Source: Halobacteriales archaeon QS_6_71_20 (GTDB taxonomy: Archaea; Halobacteriota; Halobacteria; Halobacteriales; Haloferacaceae). Taken from it: a stretch of DNA of 64,000 bases. The stretch spans positions 1 to 64,000 of the forward strand of contig PXRU01000010.1 of assembly GCA_003020945.1 (NCBI GenBank). Direction: 5' to 3'. A program made the translations under genes and the position numbers. Below, one piece after another: positions 28,155 to 37,455 of this stretch. The notes below the pieces were generated by a model that was not told the origin of the DNA, did not search any database, and was given only the letters and a program-made list of their open reading frames with translations. The first letter of the stretch is position 1. Each line of letters begins with the position of its first letter.

Positions 28155-30856
28155 TGTTCGACCGGCTGCGACTGCGCAACTTCAAGCCGTACGCCGACAC
28201 CGACCTCCGGCTCGCCGAGGGGGTGACGGTGATCCACGGCCTCAACGGCAGCGGGAAGTCGTCGCTGCTGGAGGCGTGTTTCTTCGCGCTGTACGGGTCG
28301 CGGGCGCTCGACGGCACGCTCTCGGACGTGGTGACCAACGGCGCCGAGGAGACCGAGGTGGAGCTGTGGTTCTCCCACGACGGGGAGTCGTACCACGTCC
28401 GCCGGGAGCTGAAGCGATACGGCGACCAGACCCAGACGACGACCTGCACGCTGGAGTCCGACGACGGGACCGTCCACCGCGACGGCGCCACGGCCGTCCG
28501 TCGGTTCGTCGCCGACCTGCTGCGCATGGACGCCGAGGCGTTCGTCAACTGCGCGTACGTCCGGCAGGGCGAGGTGAACAAGCTGATCAACGCCACGCCG
28601 AGCCAGCGACAGGACGTGATCGACGACCTCCTCCAGCTGGGGCGGCTGGAGGAGTACCGCGAGCGCGCCGGCGACGCCCGGCTCGGCGTCGAGGACGTGC
28701 TCTCGACGAAGCGCGGCGCCCTCGACAACGTCGAGGAACAGGTCGAACAGAAGGAGTCGAAAGACCTCCACGAGACGCTCAACGGCCTGCGCTCCGATCT
28801 CTCGGAGGTCGACGAGCGGATCGAGAACTACGAGGCGCAACGGGCGAAGGCGGAGTCGACCCGCGACGACGCCCGCGAACTGCTCGACGAGTACGAACAG
28901 CGTCGCGAGGAGCTGGCGACGCTGGAGACGGAGGTCGAGGAGCTAGTGGAGACGATCCGCGACGATGAGGACGAGCGCGAGCGCCTCGGCGACCGCGTCG
29001 CGGACCGGCGCGACCGGATCGAGGAGCTGGAGGCGACGCTGTCGGAGCGGCTCGCGGCCGTCGCCGTCGACGATTCCGCCCCGGAGACGCTCGCCGCACG
29101 CCGCGAGGCGCTCGACGACCGGGAGGAGACGATCCGCGCGGAGCTTCGAGAGACGCGCTCGCGGGCGGAAGCGCTGCGGAACCGGTCGGAGAGCCTGGCC
29201 GAGACGGCCGAGGAGACGGAGTCGCGGGCGGCCGAGAAGCGCGAGCGCGCCGACGAGCTCGACGCCGACGTCGAGGAGGCGGAGGGGACGCTCGCGGAGC
29301 GGCGGGCGTCGCTGTCGGAGCTGGACGACGAGCGCGAGGAGCTACACGAGGAGTTCGACGACTCGCCCGTCGCCGTCGGCGAGGCGGAGTCGCGCCGCGA
29401 GACCGTCCGCGAGGAGCTCGACGAGGCGCGGGAGCGCCGACGGGAGGTCGACGGCGACCTCCAGGTGGCCCGGTCGAGCGTCGAGGAGGCGGAGGCGCTG
29501 CTGGAGGCGGGCAACTGTCCGGAGTGCGGGCAGCCGGTGGCGGACTCCCCCCACGTGGACGGCCTGGCGGACGACCGCGAGCGGGCGGCGGAGCTGGAGT
29601 CGACGCTGTCGGACCTCCGCGAGCGCGAGACCGAGCTTGAGGAGGCGCTCTCCCGAGCGACGGAGCTCGTCGACGCCGAGAGCCGGCTCGGCCAGATCGC
29701 GGACACCCGCGAGCTGCTGGAGGACGGCATCGCGGAGACGGAGTCGACCGTCGAGGAGAAGCGGGAGCGGGCCGCCACGCTCCGGGAGACGGCCGAGGAG
29801 CTGGAGACCGACGCCGAGGAGCGCCGCGAGGCCGCCGAGACGAAGGCGACGGAGGCCGAGGAGGCCGAGGCCGACGCCGCCGACCTGGAGTCGGACCTCG
29901 AGGAGGTCGCGGCCGCCCGCGAGCGACTCGACGCCGTGGAGTCGACCCGGGAGGCGATCGACGACGCCGAGGCCGACGTCGACCGCCTGACCGAGAAGCG
30001 CGCGGACATCGCCGACCGCAACGAGGAGCGTCGGGAGTTCCTCGCGAGCAAGCGCTCGCGGCGCGATGAGCTCCGGGAGGCGGTCGACGAGGCGGCCGTC
30101 GAGACCGCCCGCGAGCGGCTGGAGAAGGCGGCGGACTACATCGAGCGGGTGACGGAGACGCTGGCCGACCTCGCCGACCGGCGCGACGACCTGACGAGCC
30201 GGATCGGCGCGGTCGAGAACGAGCTCGACGAGCTGGAGTCGCTCCGCGAGAACCGCGACGCCCTCGCCGAGCGCGTCGGGGAGCTGGAGGCGCTCCACGA
30301 GGAGACCGAGGAGCTGGAGGCGATGTACGGCGACCTCCGGGCGGAGCTTCGCCGGGCGAACGTGGAGAACCTCGAACGGATGCTCAACGAGACGTTCGAG
30401 CTGGTGTACGGCAACGACGCCTACTCCCACATCGAGCTGGACGGCGAGTACGAGATCACGGTGTACCAGAAGGACGGCGAACCCCTCGACCCCGAGCAGC
30501 TCTCCGGGGGCGAGCGCGCGCTGTTCAACCTCTCGCTGCGGTGTGCGATCTACCGCCTGCTCGCGGAGGGGATCGAGGGGGCCGCCCCGACGCCGCCGCT
30601 CATCCTCGACGAGCCGACGGTGTTCCTCGATTCGGGTCACGTCTCCCGGCTGGCGAACCTGGTCGCGGAGATGCGCGGCTTCGGTGTCCGGCAGATCCTC
30701 ATCGTCAGCCACGACGACGAGCTCGTGGGCGCAGCCGACGAGCTCGTCCGCGTCGAGAAGGACCCCACGTCGAACCGCTCGACCGTCGAGCGCGCGGACG
30801 ACCCGTCGCTGGCCGCGGTCGCCGAGCAGCTGGAGACGGAGCGCGCGGGGGACTGA
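28151..30856 (+). CDS. rad50: DNA double-strand break repair ATPase Rad50
   Basis: The 901-residue protein has Walker A (GLNGSGKSS, near residue 33), two long coiled-coil arms, a zinc hook with Cys456 and Cys459 (NCPECGQPV), the ABC signature [14 protein letters not shown] and Walker [14 protein letters not shown]. Length and order are those of archaeal Rad50. It dimerises through the hook and gates Mre11 on DNA ends. Two adjacent ATGs (28151 and 28154) could serve; both overlap the mre11 stop. Confidence 0.97.
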   Translation: MMFDRLRLRNFKPYADTDLRLAEGVTVIHGLNGSGKSSLLEACFFALYGSRALDGTLSDVVTNGAEETEVELWFSHDGESYHVRRELKRYGDQTQTTTCTLESDDGTVHRDGATAVRRFVADLLRMDAEAFVNCAYVRQGEVNKLINATPSQRQDVIDDLLQLGRLEEYRERAGDARLGVEDVLSTKRGALDNVEEQVEQKESKDLHETLNGLRSDLSEVDERIENYEAQRAKAESTRDDARELLDEYEQRREELATLETEVEELVETIRDDEDERERLGDRVADRRDRIEELEATLSERLAAVAVDDSAPETLAARREALDDREETIRAELRETRSRAEALRNRSESLAETAEETESRAAEKRERADELDADVEEAEGTLAERRASLSELDDEREELHEEFDDSPVAVGEAESRRETVREELDEARERRREVDGDLQVARSSVEEAEALLEAGNCPECGQPVADSPHVDGLADDRERAAELESTLSDLRERETELEEALSRATELVDAESRLGQIADTRELLEDGIAETESTVEEKRERAATLRETAEELETDAEERREAAETKATEAEEAEADAADLESDLEEVAAARERLDAVESTREAIDDAEADVDRLTEKRADIADRNEERREFLASKRSRRDELREAVDEAAVETARERLEKAADYIERVTETLADLADRRDDLTSRIGAVENELDELESLRENRDALAERVGELEALHEETEELEAMYGDLRAELRRANVENLERMLNETFELVYGNDAYSHIELDGEYEITVYQKDGEPLDPEQLSGGERALFNLSLRCAIYRLLAEGIEGAAPTPPLILDEPTVFLDSGHVSRLANLVAEMRGFGVRQILIVSHDDELVGAADELVRVEKDPTSNRSTVERADDPSLAAVAEQLETERAGD

Positions 30857-30918
30857 CGCGGGACGCCACGGCCATCGGAACCGACGGGGGTGAGGGCTCC
30901 CGACGACCGGTTCGTGGG

Positions 30919-31338
30919 TTACCTGCGGAAGCGCTCGACCACCGCGAGCGCCTCGTCGGTCGGCTCGTAGCCGCGCTCGCCGGCGACGGTCGTCTCCGCG
31001 AGCAGCCCGGCCGCGCGGAACTCCCCGAGCAGGCCGTGGAGGTCGGACTCACAGAGCCCGTAGGAGTCAAGCAGCGTGCGGACCGACAGCGCCCCCCGGT
31101 CGGCGAACTCGACCAGCAGGCCCAGGGCGTGCTCGTCGCGGCAGGCAAGTACCGCGCGCCGGAGCGCCGGGGGGAGCCCGCCGGCGGCGGCCGACAGCGG
31201 CGACTCCCCCTCCGGCTCCAGTTCGGCGTTCGGCAGGTGTCGCCGCTCCCCGGTCGCGGGGTCGCGCACGAGGCTCGACTCCGACGACCGCTTCACGAGG
31301 AGGTAGCGGCCGCCGTCGGCGTCGCGAACGGGTCGCAT
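30919..31338 (-). CDS. Winged-helix-like haloarchaeal protein (DUF7346-like)
   Basis: The 139-residue protein begins MRPVRDADGGRYLLVKRSSESSLVRDP-like with a basic N-terminal strand pair. Its C-terminal half looks like a winged helix (LCESDLHGLLGEFRAAGLL and YEPTDEALAVVERFRR). It resembles the DUF7346 protein often found beside rad50 in haloarchaea. It converges on rad50 with 62 bp between stops. No catalytic residues are evident. Confidence 0.7.
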   Translation of the reverse strand: MRPVRDADGGRYLLVKRSSESSLVRDPATGERRHLPNAELEPEGESPLSAAAGGLPPALRRAVLACRDEHALGLLVEFADRGALSVRTLLDSYGLCESDLHGLLGEFRAAGLLAETTVAGERGYEPTDEALAVVERFRR

Positions 31339-31386
31339 GGACGAACCGAGCGGCCGAGCGCGAATAGGCGTGTCGGTGGCCGGCGC

Positions 31387-31791
31387 TCAGCCATCGCCGT
31401 CGGAGGTGACGGCCGTCTCCGGTTCCGGCTCCGTCTCCGGGACGTCGGACCCGCTCTCGTCGTCGTCGCGGTCGCGGGTTCGGAACGCCCGCACCGTCTG
31501 ATACACGCGGACGCCGGCGAGGAGGCCGACGGCGACGGCGAAGCCGCCCCAGCGCCACTGGCCGCGGAACCCGATCAGCATGAGTCCCAGCGAGACGCCC
31601 AGCACCGCGACGTTCGCGTAGATCACGGCGACCGCGAACGACCGCTGGATCTCGGGGTCCACCGTCGAGGGGTCAGGGAGCGACTCGGACGGGTCCTCGA
31701 CGGAGGGGATGTCGACCCGGGGGCCGAGCCGCTCGGCCTCGGAGGCCTGTCCCTCCAGCCCGAACGGGTCGCCGTCGTCGTCTCCGAGCAC
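31387..31791 (-). CDS. Small membrane protein (DUF7322-like)
   Basis: The 134-residue protein has an acidic N-terminus with RVDIPSVEDPSES, two hydrophobic segments (about residues 50-72 and 78-98), and a charged C-terminal tail. It resembles haloarchaeal DUF7322 proteins of unknown function. It lies 48 bp before the DUF7346-like gene on the same strand and may share its transcript. Confidence 0.65.
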   Translation of the reverse strand: MLGDDDGDPFGLEGQASEAERLGPRVDIPSVEDPSESLPDPSTVDPEIQRSFAVAVIYANVAVLGVSLGLMLIGFRGQWRWGGFAVAVGLLAGVRVYQTVRAFRTRDRDDDESGSDVPETEPEPETAVTSDGDG

Positions 31792-31848
31792 GGCCTCGGG
31801 TAGGCGAACCGCCGGGAAAAGGGTTGCCGGAGGGACCGACCGGCGCCG

Positions 31849-32019
31849 TCAGACGAAGTCGGCGAGGACGACAGCGGTGCCGGCCTCGACCCACGCGAGG
31901 GGGTTCTCGGCGTCGTACAGCACCGTTCGCCCGTCATCCTCGTACGCCTCGACCGTCTCGACGGCCTCGTCCGGGCTCGCGCCCGAGCGCTCAAGCGGGG
32001 GATCGGATGCGTGACTCAT
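31849..32019 (-). CDS. 56-residue haloarchaeal protein (DUF7331-like)
   Basis: A short complete frame from ATG 32019 to TGA 31849 encodes 56 residues with an ETVEAYEDDGRTVLYDAENP core and a WVEAGTAVVLADFV end. This matches, from memory, the small haloarchaeal DUF7331 proteins, whose hallmark is a VLYDxxNPLAW motif. A CATATACC box about 30 nt upstream of the ATG supports expression. The function is unknown. Confidence 0.72.
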   Translation of the reverse strand: MSHASDPPLERSGASPDEAVETVEAYEDDGRTVLYDAENPLAWVEAGTAVVLADFV

Positions 32020-32241
32020 CTCCGAACCGTGGTAAGTCGTGTCACGGTATATGTTTTTCCGTGGCGGCTACCCTCGCCGTCCCGGCCACGTCTCCCGATC
32101 CGCGGCGGTCGAACGGCGTCGGATCGGTCGGCCGACGGGTCCGGGTACACCGCGCTTACACCGACGAACGCCGGTCCTACCTCGCCGGCCCGCTCCAGGG
32201 AGCCGGTGTGAGCCGGTCGTCGCCTCCGGGCGAAGGGGAGG

Positions 32242-32247
32242 TTTTTA
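32242..32247 (+). promoter_or_regulatory. TATA box for polB
   Basis: TTTTTA preceded by purines (GAGG) is centred 27 nt before the polB ATG at 32272, the leaderless spacing. The rest of the 250-bp gap 32020-32271 shows no gene. Confidence 0.6.
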
Positions 32248-32271
32248 CCGACCAACGGCAAAGAACCGGCA

Positions 32272-35200
32272 ATGACCGATTCGCAGGCGGGCCTCGGACA
32301 GTTCGGCGAGGACGCCGATACGGAGGCCGGGGACGACAGCGACGCACGCCCCGACGAGGAGGCGACGGCCGTCGCCGGCGCGGGCCAGGGACGAGTGAGC
32401 GACGTGATCGACCGCGAGGACGTCGTCGTGCCCGACTCCCAGGGGACGGTCGAACTGATGGTCACCGCGGTGGACTACACCGTCGAGGGGACCGGCGCCG
32501 AGGAGTACCCCGTCGTCCACGTGTTCGGACGGCGGGCCGACGACACCCCCGAGCACGTCCGCGTGCTCGGGGTCGAGCCGTACTTCTACGTCCCGACCGC
32601 CGACGTGGCGGACCGGGACCTGGTCGAGGCGTACGACGCGATCCTCGACACCCGCGAGGAGGGTCCCGACGGCGAGCGCTTCGAGTCGATCCGCGGCGAG
32701 CCGGTGACGAAGGTCGTCGCCCGGACGCCCCGCGACGTCGGGGGGATCCGCGACGACTTCGACCGGACGTACGAGGCCGACATCCTGTTCCCGAACCGGT
32801 TCCTCATCGACCACGACGTCACCGCCGGGCTCCGCGTCGAGGAGCGCCGGCTCTCCGGCGACGACGACCCCGCCCGGCTCCAGGTCACGCCGGACCAACT
32901 CGAACCGTGCGACGCGGACGCCGACATCCGGGTGAACACCTTCGACATCGAGGTCGACGACCGGTCGGGGTTCCCCGAGGACGGCGAGGAGCCGATCGTC
33001 TGTCTCACCTCCCACGACAACTACCAGAACGAGTACATCACCTGGCTGTACGACGCGCCGGTGGGCGGCGTCGACGCCCCGACGGCGCTCGACGGCTACG
33101 AGCAGATCGGCGACCGCGACGACGACGTCGAGGTCCGCACGTTCGCCGAGGAGGACGCCATGCTCGACGCGTTCATCGCGTACGTCGCGGAGACCGACCC
33201 GGACGTGCTCACGGGGTGGAACTTCGAGGACTTCGACGCGCCGTACTTCATGGACCGCTGTGAGGAACTCGACGCCGCCAGCGAGTACGACCTCTCGCCG
33301 GACCGGCTCTCCCGCGTGAACGAGACGTGGCGCTCCGGCTGGGGCGGCCCCGACGTGAAGGGCCGGGTCGTGTTCGACCTGCTGTACGCCTATCAGCGCA
33401 CGCAGTTCACCGAACTGGAGTCGTACCGCCTCGACGCCGTCGGCGAACTCGAGCTCGACGCCGGGAAGGAGCGCTACACCGGCGACATCGGCGACCTCTG
33501 GGAGCAGGAGCCCGAGCGCCTCCTGGAGTACAACGTCCGGGACGTGGAGCTGTGCGTCGAGATCGACCGGAAACAGGAGATCGTCGCCTTCTGGGACGAC
33601 GCGCGCAGGTTCGTCGGCTGTCAACTGGAGGATGCCCCGACCCCCGGCGACGCCGTCGACATGTACGTCCTCCACAACGCGTTCGGCGAGTTCGTCCTCC
33701 CGACGAAGGGGCAACAGGGGGGCGAGGAGTTCGAAGGGGGCGCCGTCTTCGAGCCGATCTCCGGCGTCGAGGAGATGGTGTCGGTGCTCGACCTCAAGTC
33801 GCTGTACCCGATGTGCATGGTGACAATCAACGCCAGCCCCGAGACGATCGTCGACGACCCCGACTCCTTCGAGGGCGAGACGTACCGCGCCCCGAACGGG
33901 ACCCGGTTCCGCAAGGAGCCCGACGGGATGATGCGCGAGATGGTCGACGAACTGCTCACCGAGCGCGAGCGGCTGAAGGGGGAGCGGGACGAGCACAGCC
34001 CCGGTTCGGACGCGTACGAGCAGTACGACCGGCAGCAGGCAAGTGTCAAGGTAATTATGAACTCTCTCTACGGGGTGTCGGGATGGGATCGGTTCCGCCT
34101 CTACGACAAGGACAACGCGGCCGCGATCACGGCGATGGGTCGGCGGGTGATCGAGTTCACCGAGGAGGCGGCACGCGAGATCGACCACCAGGTCATGTAC
34201 GGGGACAGCGTGACCGGCGACCGACCCGTCGTCGTTCGGGACCCCGACCGTCGAGTCCGCATCACCCCGATCGAGGACCTCTTCGCGCGCTCCGAGCCGA
34301 AGAACGACCTGCTCATCACGACGGACGGTGGACCGGTCGGACGCGCGTCGGCGGGGAAGGACCGCGGAACGCTCGACGGCTGGGAGGCGCTCTCGCTCGC
34401 GGACGATGGCGAGTCGGAGTGGCGACCGATCGAGGAGGTCGTCAGACACGAGGTCGACGAGCCGGTCGTCAGGCTCCAGCACAAGTTCGGGGAGTCGACG
34501 ACGACCCGCGACCACTCGTACGTCGTCGACGAGGACGGTTCGTACGTCGAGGCGACTCCCGAGGAGATCGAGGAACCGTTGCGGATCCCCGGGGTCCCCG
34601 ACGTGGATACGGTAGATACGATCGATGTGTACGACGTGCTCGACGGGTACACACGCGAGTATCAAGACGGCCGGAGCGTCGGAGCCGAGAACGCCGTTAC
34701 GAAGACGAAAGCGGTCCACACGGACGACGAGTACGTCTGGTTCGGTCACGAGAACCACGGCGAGCTGGACTCCACAGTGAAGGTACGACGGCACATTGAT
34801 CTCGACGGCGAGGACGGCCGGGCGCTCGTGCGTTTGCTCGCCGCGTACGTCACCGAGGGAAGCGCGTCCACGGTCGAGACGACCGATTCGAAGTTCGGCG
34901 TGGGGATCGCCGAATCCCGCCGTGAGTGGCTCGAAGGACTCGAACGCGACTACCGACGGCTGTTCGAGAACGCGACGACGTCGGTCATCGAGTCGGACAG
35001 CTCCGACGAGCGGACGGTCACATACGAGACCGCTACCGGAGAGAGCGAGGCGACCTACGAGGACCGGACGAGGAAGCTCCAGATGATGAACGAGCTCTCG
35101 GCGGTGTTCTTCCGGGAGTTCGCCGGACAGACCTCGCGGGGTAAACGCATCCCCTCGTTCGTCTTCCACTTGCCCGACCGACTTCAGGAACTGTTCCTCG

Positions 35201-36342
35201 ATGTGCTCATCGAGGGCGACGGTTCACGGGAGTTCCCCCGCTACTCGGAGGAGTACTGCGAACGGAACTTCGACTTCGAGACCACGAGTCGCGAACTCGC
35301 GGCCGGCGTTTCGATGTTGCTGATCCAGCGGAGGCGGAAACACTCGCTGAAATACCGCGATAGCAAGGACTCGTACACAGTCCGTACGTGTGACTACTAC
35401 CGTACCGGGCGTGAGCCACAGCTCACCGAGGTCGAGCACGACGGGTACGTATACGACCTCAGCGTCGTCGAGAACGAGAACTTCGTCGACGGTGTCGGAG
35501 GGCTCGTACTCCACAACACCGACAGCGTCATGCTCGCGCTCGGCGGCGATGTCTCGGCGGAGGCGGCGATCGAGCAGTCGTCCGGGATCGAACAGCACAT
35601 CAACGGCCGCTACGACGACTTCGCGAGCGAGGAACTGGACGCCGACGAGCACCGCTTCGAGATCGAGTTCGAGAAGCTGTACCGTCGGTTCTTCCAGGCG
35701 GGCAAGAAGAAGCGCTACGCCGGCCACATCGTCTGGAAGGAAGGGAAGGACGTCGACGACATCGACATCACGGGGTTCGAGTACAAGCGGTCGGACATCG
35801 CCCCCGTCACGAAGCGAGTGCAGAAGCGCGTCATCGAGATGATCGTCTACGGCGAGGACACCGGGGCGATCGCCGACTACCTCCACGGGGAGATCCAGAC
35901 GTTCCTCGACGGCGAGGCGGACCTCGACGACGTCGGCATCCCGGGCGGCATCGGCAAGCGACTGGAGGGGTACGAGACGGACACGGCCCAGGTCCGCGGC
36001 GCGAAGTACGCGAACCGCATGCTGGGGACGAACTTCCAGCGCGGCTCCAAGCCCAAGCGGCTGTACCTGGAGAAGGTCCACCCGGACTTCTGGGCGCGGA
36101 TGGAGGAGGAGCGCGGGCTCGACCCCCAGACGGACCCGCTGTACGGCGAGTTCAAGCGCGACCCGGACGTGATCTGCTTCGAGTACGCCGACGAGGTGCC
36201 CGAGGAGTTCGCGGTCGACTGGGAGAAGATGCTCGACAAGACGCTGAAGGGGCCGATCGCCCGGATCATCGAGTCGCTCGGGATGTCGTGGGAGGAGGTC
36301 AAGAGCGGACAGGAGCAGACCGGACTCGGCAGCTTCATGTGA
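32272..36342 (+). CDS. polB: Family B DNA polymerase with intein
   Basis: This 1356-codon frame encodes a family B polymerase. The 3'-5' exonuclease motifs are NTFDIEVDD (Exo I), LTGWNFEDFDAPYF (Exo II) and YNVRDVEL (Exo III). The polymerase motifs are VLDLKSLYPM (A), KVIMNSLYGVSG (B) and YGD|TDS (C), the last split by a 437-residue intein. Removing it leaves 645 plus 274 residues, about 919, the usual length of haloarchaeal PolB. The N-terminal 40 residues are acidic and disordered. It is a replicative or repair polymerase acting with PCNA, and active only after protein splicing. Confidence 0.96.
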   Translation: MTDSQAGLGQFGEDADTEAGDDSDARPDEEATAVAGAGQGRVSDVIDREDVVVPDSQGTVELMVTAVDYTVEGTGAEEYPVVHVFGRRADDTPEHVRVLGVEPYFYVPTADVADRDLVEAYDAILDTREEGPDGERFESIRGEPVTKVVARTPRDVGGIRDDFDRTYEADILFPNRFLIDHDVTAGLRVEERRLSGDDDPARLQVTPDQLEPCDADADIRVNTFDIEVDDRSGFPEDGEEPIVCLTSHDNYQNEYITWLYDAPVGGVDAPTALDGYEQIGDRDDDVEVRTFAEEDAMLDAFIAYVAETDPDVLTGWNFEDFDAPYFMDRCEELDAASEYDLSPDRLSRVNETWRSGWGGPDVKGRVVFDLLYAYQRTQFTELESYRLDAVGELELDAGKERYTGDIGDLWEQEPERLLEYNVRDVELCVEIDRKQEIVAFWDDARRFVGCQLEDAPTPGDAVDMYVLHNAFGEFVLPTKGQQGGEEFEGGAVFEPISGVEEMVSVLDLKSLYPMCMVTINASPETIVDDPDSFEGETYRAPNGTRFRKEPDGMMREMVDELLTERERLKGERDEHSPGSDAYEQYDRQQASVKVIMNSLYGVSGWDRFRLYDKDNAAAITAMGRRVIEFTEEAAREIDHQVMYGDSVTGDRPVVVRDPDRRVRITPIEDLFARSEPKNDLLITTDGGPVGRASAGKDRGTLDGWEALSLADDGESEWRPIEEVVRHEVDEPVVRLQHKFGESTTTRDHSYVVDEDGSYVEATPEEIEEPLRIPGVPDVDTVDTIDVYDVLDGYTREYQDGRSVGAENAVTKTKAVHTDDEYVWFGHENHGELDSTVKVRRHIDLDGEDGRALVRLLAAYVTEGSASTVETTDSKFGVGIAESRREWLEGLERDYRRLFENATTSVIESDSSDERTVTYETATGESEATYEDRTRKLQMMNELSAVFFREFAGQTSRGKRIPSFVFHLPDRLQELFLDVLIEGDGSREFPRYSEEYCERNFDFETTSRELAAGVSMLLIQRRRKHSLKYRDSKDSYTVRTCDYYRTGREPQLTEVEHDGYVYDLSVVENENFVDGVGGLVLHNTDSVMLALGGDVSAEAAIEQSSGIEQHINGRYDDFASEELDADEHRFEIEFEKLYRRFFQAGKKKRYAGHIVWKEGKDVDDIDITGFEYKRSDIAPVTKRVQKRVIEMIVYGEDTGAIADYLHGEIQTFLDGEADLDDVGIPGGIGKRLEGYETDTAQVRGAKYANRMLGTNFQRGSKPKRLYLEKVHPDFWARMEEERGLDPQTDPLYGEFKRDPDVICFEYADEVPEEFAVDWEKMLDKTLKGPIARIIESLGMSWEEVKSGQEQTGLGSFM
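34207..35517 (+). other. Intein at the YGDTDS site of PolB, with homing endonuclease
   Basis: The insert begins with Ser (SVTGDRPVVVRD, block A) directly after YGD and ends VGGLVLHN (block G), with Thr as the +1 extein residue. Block B is the TTTRDHSYVV segment, and block F is the HDGYVYDLSVVENENFVD region. Two LAGLIDADG-like helices, VRLLAAYVTEGSAS and FLDVLIEGDGS, both keep their acidic residue, so the homing endonuclease looks intact. The length is 437 residues. The DNA is less GC-rich than the flanking extein. This is the well-known active-site insertion point used by archaeal PolB inteins. Confidence 0.95.
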
Positions 36343-36360
36343 GCCGTGGGTCGGCCGATC

Positions 36361-36399
36361 CCCCGAACTGGGGTTTCCGATCCGAAAAACGATTTTTCG
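36361..36399 (+). terminator. polB terminator-like hairpin and AT palindrome before suf
   Basis: Just after the polB stop, CCCC (36361-36364) pairs with GGGG (36370-36373) and is followed by TTT, a short terminator-like hairpin. Next comes a 17-bp palindrome (36383-36399) with perfect 7-bp arms, CGAAAAA and TTTTTCG, around CGA. The second element could terminate polB or act as an operator for sufC, which starts 83 bp further on. Confidence 0.4.
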
Positions 36400-36481
36400 C
36401 GCGAGAAAATCACATGGCGGCGGATGCGAAACCTTCATGCGTCGTTCGGCCTCACAAACGAGTAGAGGCGCACACACGAAC

Positions 36482-37399
36482 ATGGCGACACTCCGACTCG
36501 AAAACCTCCAGGCGACGGTCGCGGAGACGGGCGAACAGATCCTTCGAGGCGTCGACCTCGAGGTGAACAACGGCGAGATCCACGCGCTGATGGGACCGAA
36601 CGGGTCCGGCAAGTCGACGACCGCGAAGGTCATCGCCGGCCACCCCGCCTACGAGGTCACCGGCGGCTCGGCGACGCTGCAGCTCGCCGAGGAGGACGTC
36701 GCCGACATCGACGACGTCGACGACGGGGACCTCACCTGGGACCTGCTGGAGCTGGAGCCGAACGAACGCGCGGCGCTGGGCATCTTCCTCGGGTTCCAGT
36801 ACCCCGCGGAGATCGAGGGCGTGACGATGGTGAACTTCCTCCGGCAGGCGCTCAACGCCAAGCTGGAGGAGCGCGAGGAGCTGTTCGAGGAGGACGACGA
36901 GGAGGAGGCCGGCGCCGAGGACGAGGACGACGAGGGGTATGACACCTCGCCGATGGAGGGTCCCGCCGACGAGGGCGACGTCGGCGTCGCCGAGTTCCAG
37001 CAGCTTCTCAACGAGAAGATGGAGCTGCTCGACATGGACAAGCAGTTCGCCGAGCGCTACCTGAACGCCGGCTTCTCCGGCGGCGAGAAGAAGCAAAACG
37101 AGGTGCTGCAGGCGGCCATCCTCGAGCCGAGCGTCGCCGTGCTCGACGAGATCGACTCCGGGCTCGACATCGACCGGCTCCAGGACGTCTCGAAGGGGAT
37201 CAACGCCCTCCGCGACGAGCAGAACACCGGCATCCTCCAGATCACCCACTACCAGCGCATCCTCGACTACGTCGAGCCGGACCACGTCCACATCATGCTG
37301 GACGGGAAGGTCGTCGAGTCGGGCGACGCCGAGCTCGCGGAGAAGCTCGAGGACGAGGGGTACGACTGGGTGCGCGAGGAAGCGTACGGGGCGGCGTAA
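36482..37399 (+). CDS. sufC: Fe-S assembly ATPase SufC
   Basis: The 305-residue protein has Walker A GPNGSGKSTTAK near residue 38, the FQYPAEIEGVTMVNFLRQ block, signature FSGGEKKQNE and Walker B VAVLDEIDSGLD, all diagnostic of SufC. A haloarchaeal acidic insertion (about residues 138-170) separates the helical domain. It powers the SufBCD scaffold for iron-sulfur cluster building. I chose the ATG at 36482 because an upstream in-frame start would add only basic, non-conserved residues. sufB and sufD follow in order. Confidence 0.96.
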   Translation: MATLRLENLQATVAETGEQILRGVDLEVNNGEIHALMGPNGSGKSTTAKVIAGHPAYEVTGGSATLQLAEEDVADIDDVDDGDLTWDLLELEPNERAALGIFLGFQYPAEIEGVTMVNFLRQALNAKLEEREELFEEDDEEEAGAEDEDDEGYDTSPMEGPADEGDVGVAEFQQLLNEKMELLDMDKQFAERYLNAGFSGGEKKQNEVLQAAILEPSVAVLDEIDSGLDIDRLQDVSKGINALRDEQNTGILQITHYQRILDYVEPDHVHIMLDGKVVESGDAELAEKLEDEGYDWVREEAYGAA

Positions 37400-37455
37400 C
37401 CCCAAGTAGTTACTGAGTAGCCTAATATGTACACAACCGTAAACACGAACTACCA

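Noticed and set aside
32245-35169. 974-codon minus-strand open frame opposite polB
   Set aside because: It lies wholly antisense to the clearly conserved polymerase and shows only complementary low-information sequence.
37400-37440. 18-base near-match (one mismatch) between the sufB promoter region and 46325-46345 (GTAGTTACTG-GTAGCCT)
   Set aside because: One such pair is expected by chance in 64 kb, and the flanks do not match, so I do not claim a shared operator.
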